Positions 1-6,215 of a stretch of 9,108 nucleotides of DNA are shown one piece after another; position 1 is the stretch's first letter, and every line of letters starts with the position of its first letter. Both the position numbers and the translations under genes were made by a program. Origin of the DNA: JAZDLC01 sp043802345 (GTDB lineage Bacteria; Planctomycetota; B15-G4; JADJEK01). The stretch is taken from assembly GCA_043802345.1 (NCBI GenBank), contig JAZDLC010000265.1, positions 1 through 9,108 on the forward strand, given 5' to 3'. The notes under the pieces are model-generated. The model was not told the DNA's origin, searched no databases, and saw nothing but the letters and a program-made list of their open reading frames with translations.

Positions 1-404
1 GTGACGTACCGCTCCAGGTGGACGTGGTCGAACTGGTAGGCACCCGGAATATGTCCCGACTGGTAATGCTGGTCGCTGCGCGCGTCCACGAAGATGTACT
101 GCTCGTACTCGGTCTTTTCATCACCGAAGATCTCGGCCGCCTCGTCATGGGTGATCGGCTGAAGACCGGCCTGCCGAAGCCGCGCGGAGACCTTCACCAG
201 CACCGATTCGCCCGAGGCCGGGTCCTCGACGGCGGGCCCCGCCGGCACCGGAGCCGTCAGCGAGACATCGAAGTAGTTCTTGCTCAGGGACAGCCCGTTC
301 TCGTTCAGACCATTCGCCAGAAGGCTGAGGCCGAGCGCGACCACCAGGACGACCAGGGACTCCAGCAGGGTTCTCCGGACGATCCCCATCAATCGATTCT
401 CCAT
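1..404 (-). CDS. Membrane-anchored rhodanese-domain protein (3' end outside window)
   Basis: Only the first 134 codons are visible; the frame is still open at base 1. A short charged N-terminus is followed by one hydrophobic segment at about residues 13-32, likely a membrane anchor or uncleaved signal. A low-complexity Pro/Ala linker (about 51-65) follows, then the start of a rhodanese fold. The fold is recognised from FVDARSDQHYQSGHIPGA at about 105-122, the family pattern of a Val-Asp-Ala/Val-Arg strand followed by a GHIPGA turn. The catalytic Cys loop lies beyond the edge, so sulfur-transfer activity cannot be judged. ATG at 404 is chosen because an AGGA motif lies 8 nt upstream. It is co-directional with, and 97 nt downstream of, the S1 gene. 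It is not obviously SelU, which is soluble and starts directly with the rhodanese domain. Domain assignment is firm; substrate is unknown. Confidence 0.8.
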   Translation of the reverse strand, partial: MENRLMGIVRRTLLESLVVLVVALGLSLLANGLNENGLSLSKNYFDVSLTAPVPAGPAVEDPASGESVLVKVSARLRQAGLQPITHDEAAEIFGDEKTEYEQYIFVDARSDQHYQSGHIPGAYQFDHVHLERYV

Positions 405-406
405 TC

Positions 407-424
407 GCGCGGTCCTGACCGCGC
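407..424 (-). promoter_or_regulatory. GC-rich hairpin carrying the ribosome binding site of the rhodanese gene
   Basis: A perfect 7-bp inverted repeat, GCGCGGT / ACCGCGC with a 4-nt CAGG loop when read on the minus strand, ends 2 nt before the ATG at 404. The only Shine-Dalgarno-like bases (AGGA) are the end of the loop and first base of the stem. The mRNA fold would therefore present or hide the ribosome binding site. No U-tract follows, so it is unlikely to be a terminator. A DNA-binding dyad is an alternative reading. Confidence 0.45.
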
Positions 425-447
425 ACTGCACTGTTCGCCAACGACCT

Positions 448-477
448 GTTAGACGCCCGGACCGACCAAGGTGTCAA
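448..477 (-). promoter_or_regulatory. Candidate sigma-70-type promoter for the rhodanese gene
   Basis: On the minus strand a consensus TTGACA (477-472) is followed after 18 nt by TCTAAC (453-448, 4 of 6 matches to TATAAT). Transcription would start near 441, giving a leader of about 37 nt that contains the 407-424 hairpin. The whole signal lies between the S1 stop codon and the rhodanese start. Seen by eye only; the -10 is imperfect. Confidence 0.35.
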
Positions 478-502
478 AAGCAGCCGAGAACAACTGGCTC
501 CC

Positions 503-1786
503 CTACTTCGGCCCCTTCGCCTTCTTCTCCAGAGCCTCCCGCAGCAGCGCTCCCAGGTTCGTCCCTGAGCTTGTCCCTGACCCGAAGTCGAGGTACCTGG
601 TCATCTCCTCGGTTCCCACATCCTCGTCCGAATCCAGCCTCGCTCCACGCTCATTCAGCAGGGAAAGCGAGATCCTCCGGCTCTCCTGATCAACCGACTG
701 CACCCTCACCGCCACCTCGTCACCCATCTTGACCACGTCCTCCACACGGTTGACCCGGTCGGGCGACAGTTGCGACTTGTGCAGCAGGCCTTCCACGCAC
801 TCCCCCACCTCGACGAACGCGCCGAACTCGGCGATGCGCACCACCTTCCCCTGCACCACGCTGCCGACGCGCAGGGTTGTGGTCACCGATTCCCACGGAT
901 CCGTGGCCAGTTGCTTCATGCCCAGGCCGATCCGCTTGCCCCCCTCCTTCATCTCGAGCACCTGGACCTCGACATCCTGGCCGAGAGTGAGCACTGTCGA
1001 CGGATCGCTGACTCGCTTGTGCGAAATGTTCGACACATGCAGCAACCCGGTCACACCCCCGCCCAGGTCGACAAACGCACCGAACGCCTCGAGCTTCTCA
1101 ACCTTGCCGCGGAGCACCTGGCCCACAGCCAGCGATTCGAGCGTCCGGTCACGACTCTCGCGCTTCTCGCGCATCAGGACAACGCGCCGGGAAAGAACCA
1201 CCCGCTTCCGGCGGACGGAAGCCTCCATCACCTCGCAGACCATCGTCTGGCCGACGAACGGGAGGAAGTCCTCCACGCGGCCGAGAGCGACTTCGGAAGC
1301 CGGCATGAACGCGGAGACCGGGCCGACCTTGAGTTCGAGCCCGCCTGAGTTCTCACCGATGACCGTTGCCTTGACCGTCCGGCCCTTGGCCAGATCCCGC
1401 CAGGTGGCGAGCGTGCGCGCCTCTCGCCGGCTGAGCGTCCAGAGACCGTCCTGGATGCTGACCAGGCTGAACTCATGCTCGGAGCCCGGCTCCGGCGCCG
1501 CCTCGAATTCCTCGATGGAGATCACCCCCTGGGTCCTGGGACCCAGTTCCACGAAAACGTCCTTCCCCTCCACGGCCGTCACGATCCCCTTGTGAAGATG
1601 GGGATCGTCCTTCTTGCCCTTGCCTCGATTCTTGCGCCCCCCCTTCGTTTCCTTTCCGGCATCCTTGCCGGATGGTTCAGCGGGCACGTCCTCCATGTCG
1701 GGTTCGGGGTCGGAGGCCATGTTCTCGAGGGCCGCATCCAGCTCGGCGCGGACGGCGTCCTCATTGATTTTCTCTTTGTCGCTCAT
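503..1786 (-). CDS. Protein with four S1 RNA-binding domains (ribosomal protein S1-like)
   Basis: This 427-residue protein probably acts in translation by binding mRNA. Residues 1-40 are acidic, 41-60 form a Lys/Gly/Arg-rich basic stretch, and four S1 (OB-fold) repeats follow at about 64-120, 134-200, 220-292 and 305-377. Repeats 3 and 4 are the most typical: EAFGAFVDLGGGVTGLLHVS and AEFGAFVEVGECVEGLLHKS carry the GAFV and G-L-H-S signatures. Repeat 1 is degenerate. A roughly 50-residue tail ends in a basic helix. E. coli RpsA has six repeats and 557 residues; four-repeat forms occur in other phyla. It could be the true ribosomal S1 or a paralogue, and the window cannot decide. ATG at 1786 is the only plausible start: no ATG, GTG or TTG lies in frame back to a stop at 1832-1834. 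There is no clear Shine-Dalgarno. Confidence 0.9.
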   Translation of the reverse strand: MSDKEKINEDAVRAELDAALENMASDPEPDMEDVPAEPSGKDAGKETKGGRKNRGKGKKDDPHLHKGIVTAVEGKDVFVELGPRTQGVISIEEFEAAPEPGSEHEFSLVSIQDGLWTLSRREARTLATWRDLAKGRTVKATVIGENSGGLELKVGPVSAFMPASEVALGRVEDFLPFVGQTMVCEVMEASVRRKRVVLSRRVVLMREKRESRDRTLESLAVGQVLRGKVEKLEAFGAFVDLGGGVTGLLHVSNISHKRVSDPSTVLTLGQDVEVQVLEMKEGGKRIGLGMKQLATDPWESVTTTLRVGSVVQGKVVRIAEFGAFVEVGECVEGLLHKSQLSPDRVNRVEDVVKMGDEVAVRVQSVDQESRRISLSLLNERGARLDSDEDVGTEEMTRYLDFGSGTSSGTNLGALLREALEKKAKGPK

Positions 1787-1911
1787 GGGTTGATGGGAAG
1801 CTTGAACTTCGTCTCGCTGGGGTTGGCCCGGTCACCTGGCTCCGGGGGGGGATTGACCCCACAGGATAGTCGATCCGGCCCCGTCTCTTCAACGGGGTGC
1901 CGGGCGGGGGG
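1787..1911 (-). promoter_or_regulatory. Intergenic region between selD and the S1 gene: hairpin plus candidate promoter
   Basis: Read on the minus strand, a stem-loop at 1903-1875 starts 8 nt after the selD stop. It has a CCGG outer stem, a 2-nt bulge, then CCCCGT / ACGGGG around a 7-nt loop. No U-tract follows, so it is not a standard intrinsic terminator; it may protect the selAD mRNA end or act with Rho. Within it, TTGAAG (1892-1887) and TATCCT (1868-1863), 18 nt apart, form a weak candidate promoter (4 of 6 matches each). That would give a leader of about 70 nt with a small GGGG-TCAAT-CCCC hairpin. An eight-base G run (plus strand) occupies 1844-1851. None of this is strong individually. 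Confidence 0.3.
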
Positions 1912-2964
1912 CTAAACCAGACGCACCCGCAGCGGATCCTTGAAGGCGGTGACCCTCCCGACCACGGCCGCCGAAGGGACCTTCCGGGCCCGCAGATCAG
2001 CGCAGAGATCGTCCACGCCCTCCGGCGGCACGGCGATCAAAAGACCGCCAGACGTCTCGGCATCGAAGGCGATCTGCCACAGCGGCTCCTCGACCTTTCT
2101 ACCGACCTCCACTTGCGATTCGAGAAAGACCCGGTTTCGCACGACTGCCCCGGAGATGAACTTGCGGCCGGCCAGGTCGAGCGCGGTCGGGAAGAGCGGC
2201 AGGTCGGCGGCGACGATCTCGAAGGTCACCCCGCTGGCCGCGGCCATCCCGCGCGCGTGCCCCATCAGGCCAAAACCGGTGATATCGGTCATGGCCCGGG
2301 CCGAGGCCGCCACGGCCGCCTCCGCGGCGCCCCTGTTGAGCGCCGCCATCTGCTCGCAGGCCTGCTCGATCAGCTCCTGGTCGAGCTTCTGGGCCTTGAT
2401 GGCGCCGGTGATCGCGCCCATCCCGAGCGGCTTGGTCAGGACCAGCAGGTCACCTTCCTGTGCGGTCGCATTGCTGATGATCCGGTCCGGATGGACGAGG
2501 CCGGTCACCGCAAGGCCGTACTTGACCTCTGGATCCCTGATCGAATGGCCTCCCACCAGGATCGCCCCCGCCTCGAGGATCTTCTCCGCGCCGCCCCTCA
2601 GCATCAGCCCGAGAATCTCCATGGGGAGCGCCGCGGGGAAGCAGACGATGTTCATCGCCGTGAGGGCCCTGCCACCCATGGCGAAGACATCCGAGAGGGC
2701 GTTGGCCGCCGCGATTCGCCCGAACCAGACAGGATCGTCCACCACCGGCGGGAAGAAATCGACCGTCTGCACCAGCCCGGTGTCCCGGTCGAGGCGGTAA
2801 ACCCCCGCGTCGTCGAGGGTCTCCGGCCCGACGAGCAGGTTCTCATCCGACATCTCCGGCAGGTATTTCAGGACCTCAACGAGGTCCGAGGGGGGCAGCT
2901 TGGCTGCTCAGCCGGCGCAGGAGGCGTGGTCGGTCAAACGGATCGGATTCGCCGAGGAGGTCAC
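1912..2964 (-). CDS. selD: Selenide, water dikinase SelD; selenocysteine-containing, UGA at 2908-2910 read through
   Basis: SelD makes selenophosphate from selenide and ATP, the selenium donor for selenocysteyl-tRNA. The 350-residue product (E. coli SelD, 347) is colinear with the family. SCAGUAAKLPPSDL at 15-28 is the active-site loop, with Sec19 where E. coli has Cys17 and Lys22 matching its essential Lys20. DD at 51-52, TVDFF (Asp69), NALSDVFAMGG (Asp92) and MTDITGFGLMGH (Asp227) are the nucleotide and metal-binding Asp motifs of the AIRS/PurM-like fold. GGHSI is intact and ETSGGLL replaces the usual PQTSGGLL. The start is GTG at 2964: it overlaps the selA stop as GTGA, has AGAAGGA 6 nt upstream (2977-2971), and restores the conserved N-terminus. 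The next ATG, at 2853, would remove the catalytic site. The UGA is unlikely to be a nonsense mutation, because family sequence is intact on both sides in one frame and a SECIS-like hairpin follows. Confidence 0.93.
2871..2910 (-). promoter_or_regulatory. Selenocysteine UGA codon and candidate bacterial SECIS hairpin in selD
   Basis: The UGA occupies 2910-2908. Downstream in the mRNA, GGACCUC-GUU-GAGGUCC (2887-2871) forms a perfect 7-bp stem with a 3-nt loop. The loop begins 27 nt after the UGA. Known bacterial SECIS elements lie within the coding region just 3' of the UGA, with a small apical loop carrying a G at or near its first position, as here. SelB would bind this loop to deliver selenocysteyl-tRNA. 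The stem also encodes normal SelD residues (D27 to L32 region). The pairing is seen directly; its role is inferred. A bulged U like that of E. coli fdhF is not evident. Confidence 0.75.
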
Positions 2965-4400
2965 CTTGATTCCTTCTGGTCTGAGGGAGAGAGGGCCATC
3001 ACGAGAGCGTCGAAGAGCGGCTCCATTTCATCCGCGAAGACGGTACGCATGTCCAGCAGGACCGCGCCCTCGTCCACACGCGCGAACACCATCGGCTCGC
3101 CGCGGCGCAGCGTATCGGCCAGGTCATCGGGCCGCAAGTTCGCGCGTCCGATCGCCAGCGAGACGCTCTTGACCGGCCGGGCCGGCGCGGATCCGGATCC
3201 TAGATACCCCACGGTGTCGAGGATCTCCGTGGCAACGCCATCAATCCTGGCGAGGCCGTCGGACAGGTGCCTGGCCAGGCAAGAGAGCTCCTTGAGCGGC
3301 CTGGAGAGGAGCTGAAAAAGAGGCAAGTCCGGAGGACCCTCCGGCTGCCTCACATATGCCAGCAGTGTCGCTTCCAGCGCCGCCAACTGGAGCTTGTCCG
3401 GCCGCATGGCCCGGAACATCGGATGTTCCCTGACGGCCGCGACCGCCTGCTTCCTGCCGACCAGGATCCCCGCCTGGGGACCGCACAACAGCTTGTCCCC
3501 GCTGAACGTCACCAGGTCCGCCCCCGCCTCGACCGCAGCCTTGACCGACGGCTCGCCCGCGAGCGGTTCCAGATCGACCGGCCGGAGCAGGCCGGAGCCG
3601 AGGTCGAAAACGTACGGAATCCCGGATTGCCGGGCCAGCTCCGCCAGCTCTTCCTCAGCCGGGGAGCATGTGAATCCGACCAGGCGGAAGTTGGAGGTGT
3701 GCACCTTGAGCAGCAGACCGGTCCGCTCGGAGAGAGCCTTCTTGAAATCCCGCGCGTAGGTCCGGTTGGTCGTCCCGACCTCACGGAGTTGGCAACCGGA
3801 AGCGGCCATCACGTCAGGCATGCGAAACCCGCCGCCGATCTCGACCAGTTCACCCCGCGAGACCAGCACTTCCCGGCCGGAAGCCAGCGCCGCCAGCGCG
3901 ATCATCGTGGCGGCCGCGTTGTTGTTGACCACGGTGGCGGCCTCCGCTCCGGTCAACTCCACCAGCAGCTCGGCGACGCGCACCTCCCGGTGGTCCCGCT
4001 GGCCGCTCTCCGGGTCGATCTCGACCACCGCATACCGGGCAGCCGCCGAAACCGCCTCGATCGCCTGGTCCGAGAGGGGCGCCCGTCCCAGGCCTGTGTG
4101 CAGGAGGATCCCGGTGGCATTGATGACCGGGAGATGCCTCCTGCGCAGCCGACGGGCGATCTCGGCACGAATCACCGCCTGGAATCGCGTCTCCTCGAAG
4201 AACGGTTCCGGATCATCCGGACCGGACGACTCGCGCACGCCATCGCGAAACCTCGCGACCACGGCGCGGACCGCCTCGGCGAGCAGCCCCCGCGGAAGTC
4301 CTCCCAGGTCTTCTGCCGACCCGGCCCTTCCAATCAGGACGTCGATCTGAGGGATGTTCCTGAGAGCAGCAGCATGATCGTCTCTGTGAGTGTCTACCAT
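2961..4400 (-). CDS. selA: L-seryl-tRNA(Sec) selenium transferase SelA
   Basis: SelA is a PLP enzyme that converts seryl-tRNA(Sec) to selenocysteyl-tRNA(Sec) using selenophosphate; the E. coli enzyme is a homodecamer. At 479 residues it is slightly longer than E. coli SelA (463). An N-terminal tRNA-binding domain (about 1-85) precedes INATGILLHTGLGRAPLS at 93-110, a SelA signature. VVNNNAAATMIAL (157-169), SRGELVEIGGGFRMPDV (181-197), GTTNRTY (209-215) and FDLGSGLL (265-272) follow. FSGDKLLCGPQAG at 299-311 carries the expected PLP lysine, Lys303; E. coli has Gly where this protein has Cys306. The C-terminal small domain is complete. ATG at 4400 is preceded by AAGGTGG (4414-4408) with a 7-nt spacer. 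It is the first gene of the selenium operon; its TGA overlaps the selD GTG by 4 nt, indicating translational coupling. Confidence 0.97.
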   Translation of the reverse strand: MVDTHRDDHAAALRNIPQIDVLIGRAGSAEDLGGLPRGLLAEAVRAVVARFRDGVRESSGPDDPEPFFEETRFQAVIRAEIARRLRRRHLPVINATGILLHTGLGRAPLSDQAIEAVSAAARYAVVEIDPESGQRDHREVRVAELLVELTGAEAATVVNNNAAATMIALAALASGREVLVSRGELVEIGGGFRMPDVMAASGCQLREVGTTNRTYARDFKKALSERTGLLLKVHTSNFRLVGFTCSPAEEELAELARQSGIPYVFDLGSGLLRPVDLEPLAGEPSVKAAVEAGADLVTFSGDKLLCGPQAGILVGRKQAVAAVREHPMFRAMRPDKLQLAALEATLLAYVRQPEGPPDLPLFQLLSRPLKELSCLARHLSDGLARIDGVATEILDTVGYLGSGSAPARPVKSVSLAIGRANLRPDDLADTLRRGEPMVFARVDEGAVLLDMRTVFADEMEPLFDALVMALSPSDQKESR

Positions 4401-4487
4401 GATGCCACCACCTTAAAGGGATCGGCCCAACTCCGTAAGTTTGGAATCCTTTTGACCCCTCGCGCGCCCGGCGATTATGTAGACCAC
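4401..4487. promoter_or_regulatory. Divergent intergenic region between selA and recJ
   Basis: These 87 nt must carry the upstream signals for both transcription units. The selA ribosome binding site is at 4408-4414 (minus strand). For recJ, TTGACC at 4452-4457 (5 of 6 to TTGACA) is followed after 15 nt by GATTAT (4473-4478, 4 of 6). The same AT-rich patch read on the minus strand gives CATAAT (4479-4474, 5 of 6 to TATAAT), but I see no good -35 for it. No clear Shine-Dalgarno precedes the recJ ATG at 4488, so a very short or absent leader is possible. Confidence 0.4.
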
Positions 4488-6215
4488 ATGCCCCTTACCT
4501 GGAGTTTCCATCCGGATCGGACGCAGCTTCAGGAGAGGCTGAGCCACAGCCTCTCCATCTCCTCCCTGACCGCCGCGATCCTCGTGAACCGCGGCATCGA
4601 CGGGGAGGAAGAGGCGCGCGCCTTCCTGGAATCGTCCACGGCGTCCCTTTCGGACCCGTTCCTCATGAGCCAGATGGAGCCGGCCGTCGACCGGATCGTC
4701 CATGCCCTCAGGAAACGAGAGCCGATTCTGGTCTACGGCGACTCCGATGTGGATGGCGTCTGCGGCACGGCGCTGCTGGCCGGGTTCCTGCGCCTGGCAG
4801 GGGGAAACGTCACGACCTACATCCCGAGCCGGCTGGACGAGGGGTATTCCCTGACCGACCAGGGCGTGGCCGAGATCCTGGATCAGAACGTCAACGTGTT
4901 GATCACGGTCGACAACGGGACCACCGCTCTTGAACATGTGAGCGAGCTGACGGGCAGGGGCGTGGATGTCATCATCACCGACCACCACGAACCGTCCGAG
5001 GAACTGCCCGACGCGCTGGCGCTGCTCAATCCGAAATGGTCCGGCTGCGGCTATCCGTTCCGCCACCTCTGCGGCACCGGTGTGGCGTTTCAGCTGCTCA
5101 GCGCGCTCGCGAGCCGCCTGCCGGCCAAGGCCTCGACCCAGGACGCGATTCTCGACCTCGCCCGGCACTCCATCGCCTTCGCGGCCATGGCAACCATCTG
5201 CGACTGCGTGCCACTCATCGGGGAGAATCGGATTCTGGCGCGCACCGGCCTGATCGCGCTCAGCAACGCGAACCACCCCGGCATCAAGGCCCTGCTCAAA
5301 ATCGCCTCGTGCTCGAGGGACGTGCAGTCGGACGACATCTCCTTCCGTCTCGGTCCCAGGATCAACGCCGCGGGCCGCATGGGTGTGGCGGATCGGGCGC
5401 TGCAACTGATGTTGACCCAGGACGAGCAGGAGGCCCGGCAACTCGCCAACGAACTCGACAGCCGGAATTCCGAGCGCCAGCAGCTCGAGGCGAAGATCGT
5501 CGCCAGCGCGAGACAGCAGGTGCTCGAGTCGAACTCCGCGGACGATCCGATCATCGTCCTCGCGGACCAGAACTGGCATGCCGGCGTGGTCGGCATTGTT
5601 GCGGCCCGGCTGATGACCGAGTTCCAGAAGCCGGCGGTGCTGATCGCCCTCAGCGGGGATCGCGGTAGGGGTTCGGGGCGCTCCGTGCCCCATTTCGACC
5701 TTCATCAGGCCCTTTCCCGCTGCGCGGAGCATCTGGTGGCTTTCGGGGGTCACGCCGCCGCCGCGGGGCTGGAGATTCGAGCCGACCAGGTCGCTCCCTT
5801 CCGGGAGGCGTTGCTTCTTGAGGCGAGGAAGAACCAGGGTCCGGTGCCCGACCCGAGGATCCTGATCGACGCGGAGATTCCCCTCGGCTTGCTGACTCCT
5901 TCCCTGATGAGCGAGCTCAACCGGCTCGCTCCATTCGGCGAGGGGTTGCCTCCCCCGGTGCTGGTCGCGACCGACCTCTCCCTGTCCGGCGCCCCAAGGC
6001 AGGTCGGCAAGAACCAGAGCCACCTGTCGTTCACCGTTTCCCAGGGAAGCGTCACCCGCAAGGCGATAGCGTTCGGCATGGCGCATTGCGCCGACCGGCT
6101 GCGCGCGGCCGGCTCCTTGTCGCTGGCCTTCACGCCACGCCTGAATTTGTTCCGGGGTCAGGCCTCCGTGGATCTGGACATCCGGGACATTCACACGAAC
6201 GAGGAAACCGCGTGA
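4488..6215 (+). CDS. recJ: Single-stranded-DNA-specific exonuclease RecJ
   Basis: RecJ is a 5'-3' ssDNA exonuclease of the DHH family, acting in the cytoplasm in RecF-pathway recombination, mismatch repair and replication restart. The 575-residue product matches E. coli RecJ (577). Catalytic motifs: GDSDVDG at 84-90 (Asp85, 87, 89), VDNG at 141-144, DHH at 165-167, and the Asp of TICDCVPL at 236-243. LGPRINAAGRMG (288-299) is typical. The DHHA1 domain follows, with WHAGVVGIVAARL (363-375), GSGRS (395-399) and GGHAAAAG (420-427). An OB-fold region occupies about 455-570. The Ser in GDSDVDG replaces the common aromatic residue. ATG at 4488 aligns with the family N-terminus. The frame is open far upstream, but that stretch is antisense to selA and is not coding. 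The stop overlaps the next gene as GTGA. Confidence 0.97.
   Translation: MPLTWSFHPDRTQLQERLSHSLSISSLTAAILVNRGIDGEEEARAFLESSTASLSDPFLMSQMEPAVDRIVHALRKREPILVYGDSDVDGVCGTALLAGFLRLAGGNVTTYIPSRLDEGYSLTDQGVAEILDQNVNVLITVDNGTTALEHVSELTGRGVDVIITDHHEPSEELPDALALLNPKWSGCGYPFRHLCGTGVAFQLLSALASRLPAKASTQDAILDLARHSIAFAAMATICDCVPLIGENRILARTGLIALSNANHPGIKALLKIASCSRDVQSDDISFRLGPRINAAGRMGVADRALQLMLTQDEQEARQLANELDSRNSERQQLEAKIVASARQQVLESNSADDPIIVLADQNWHAGVVGIVAARLMTEFQKPAVLIALSGDRGRGSGRSVPHFDLHQALSRCAEHLVAFGGHAAAAGLEIRADQVAPFREALLLEARKNQGPVPDPRILIDAEIPLGLLTPSLMSELNRLAPFGEGLPPPVLVATDLSLSGAPRQVGKNQSHLSFTVSQGSVTRKAIAFGMAHCADRLRAAGSLSLAFTPRLNLFRGQASVDLDIRDIHTNEETA

Noticed and set aside
1..404. Rhodanese protein as SelU (tRNA 2-selenouridine synthase)
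   Set aside because: It has an N-terminal membrane segment and linker before the rhodanese domain, and the visible motif is not that of SelU.
2853..2964. selD as a truncated or nonsense-mutated pseudogene
   Set aside because: Frame and family sequence are intact on both sides of a single UGA at the known Sec/Cys site, selA is adjacent, and a SECIS-like hairpin follows.
1897..3315. Plus-strand open frame opposite selD and the end of selA
   Set aside because: Antisense shadow; the minus-strand proteins are unambiguous family members.
3267..4487. Open frame on the plus strand continuous with recJ, which would add about 400 residues to it
   Set aside because: It is antisense to the well-supported selA gene, is Arg/Pro/His-rich without domains, and recJ aligns fully from ATG 4488. 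GC-rich codon bias commonly opens such antisense frames.
4401..4487. tRNA(Sec) gene (selC) near selA
   Set aside because: The gap is shorter than a tRNA(Sec) and no acceptor stem or CCA end is visible; none is seen in other gaps either.
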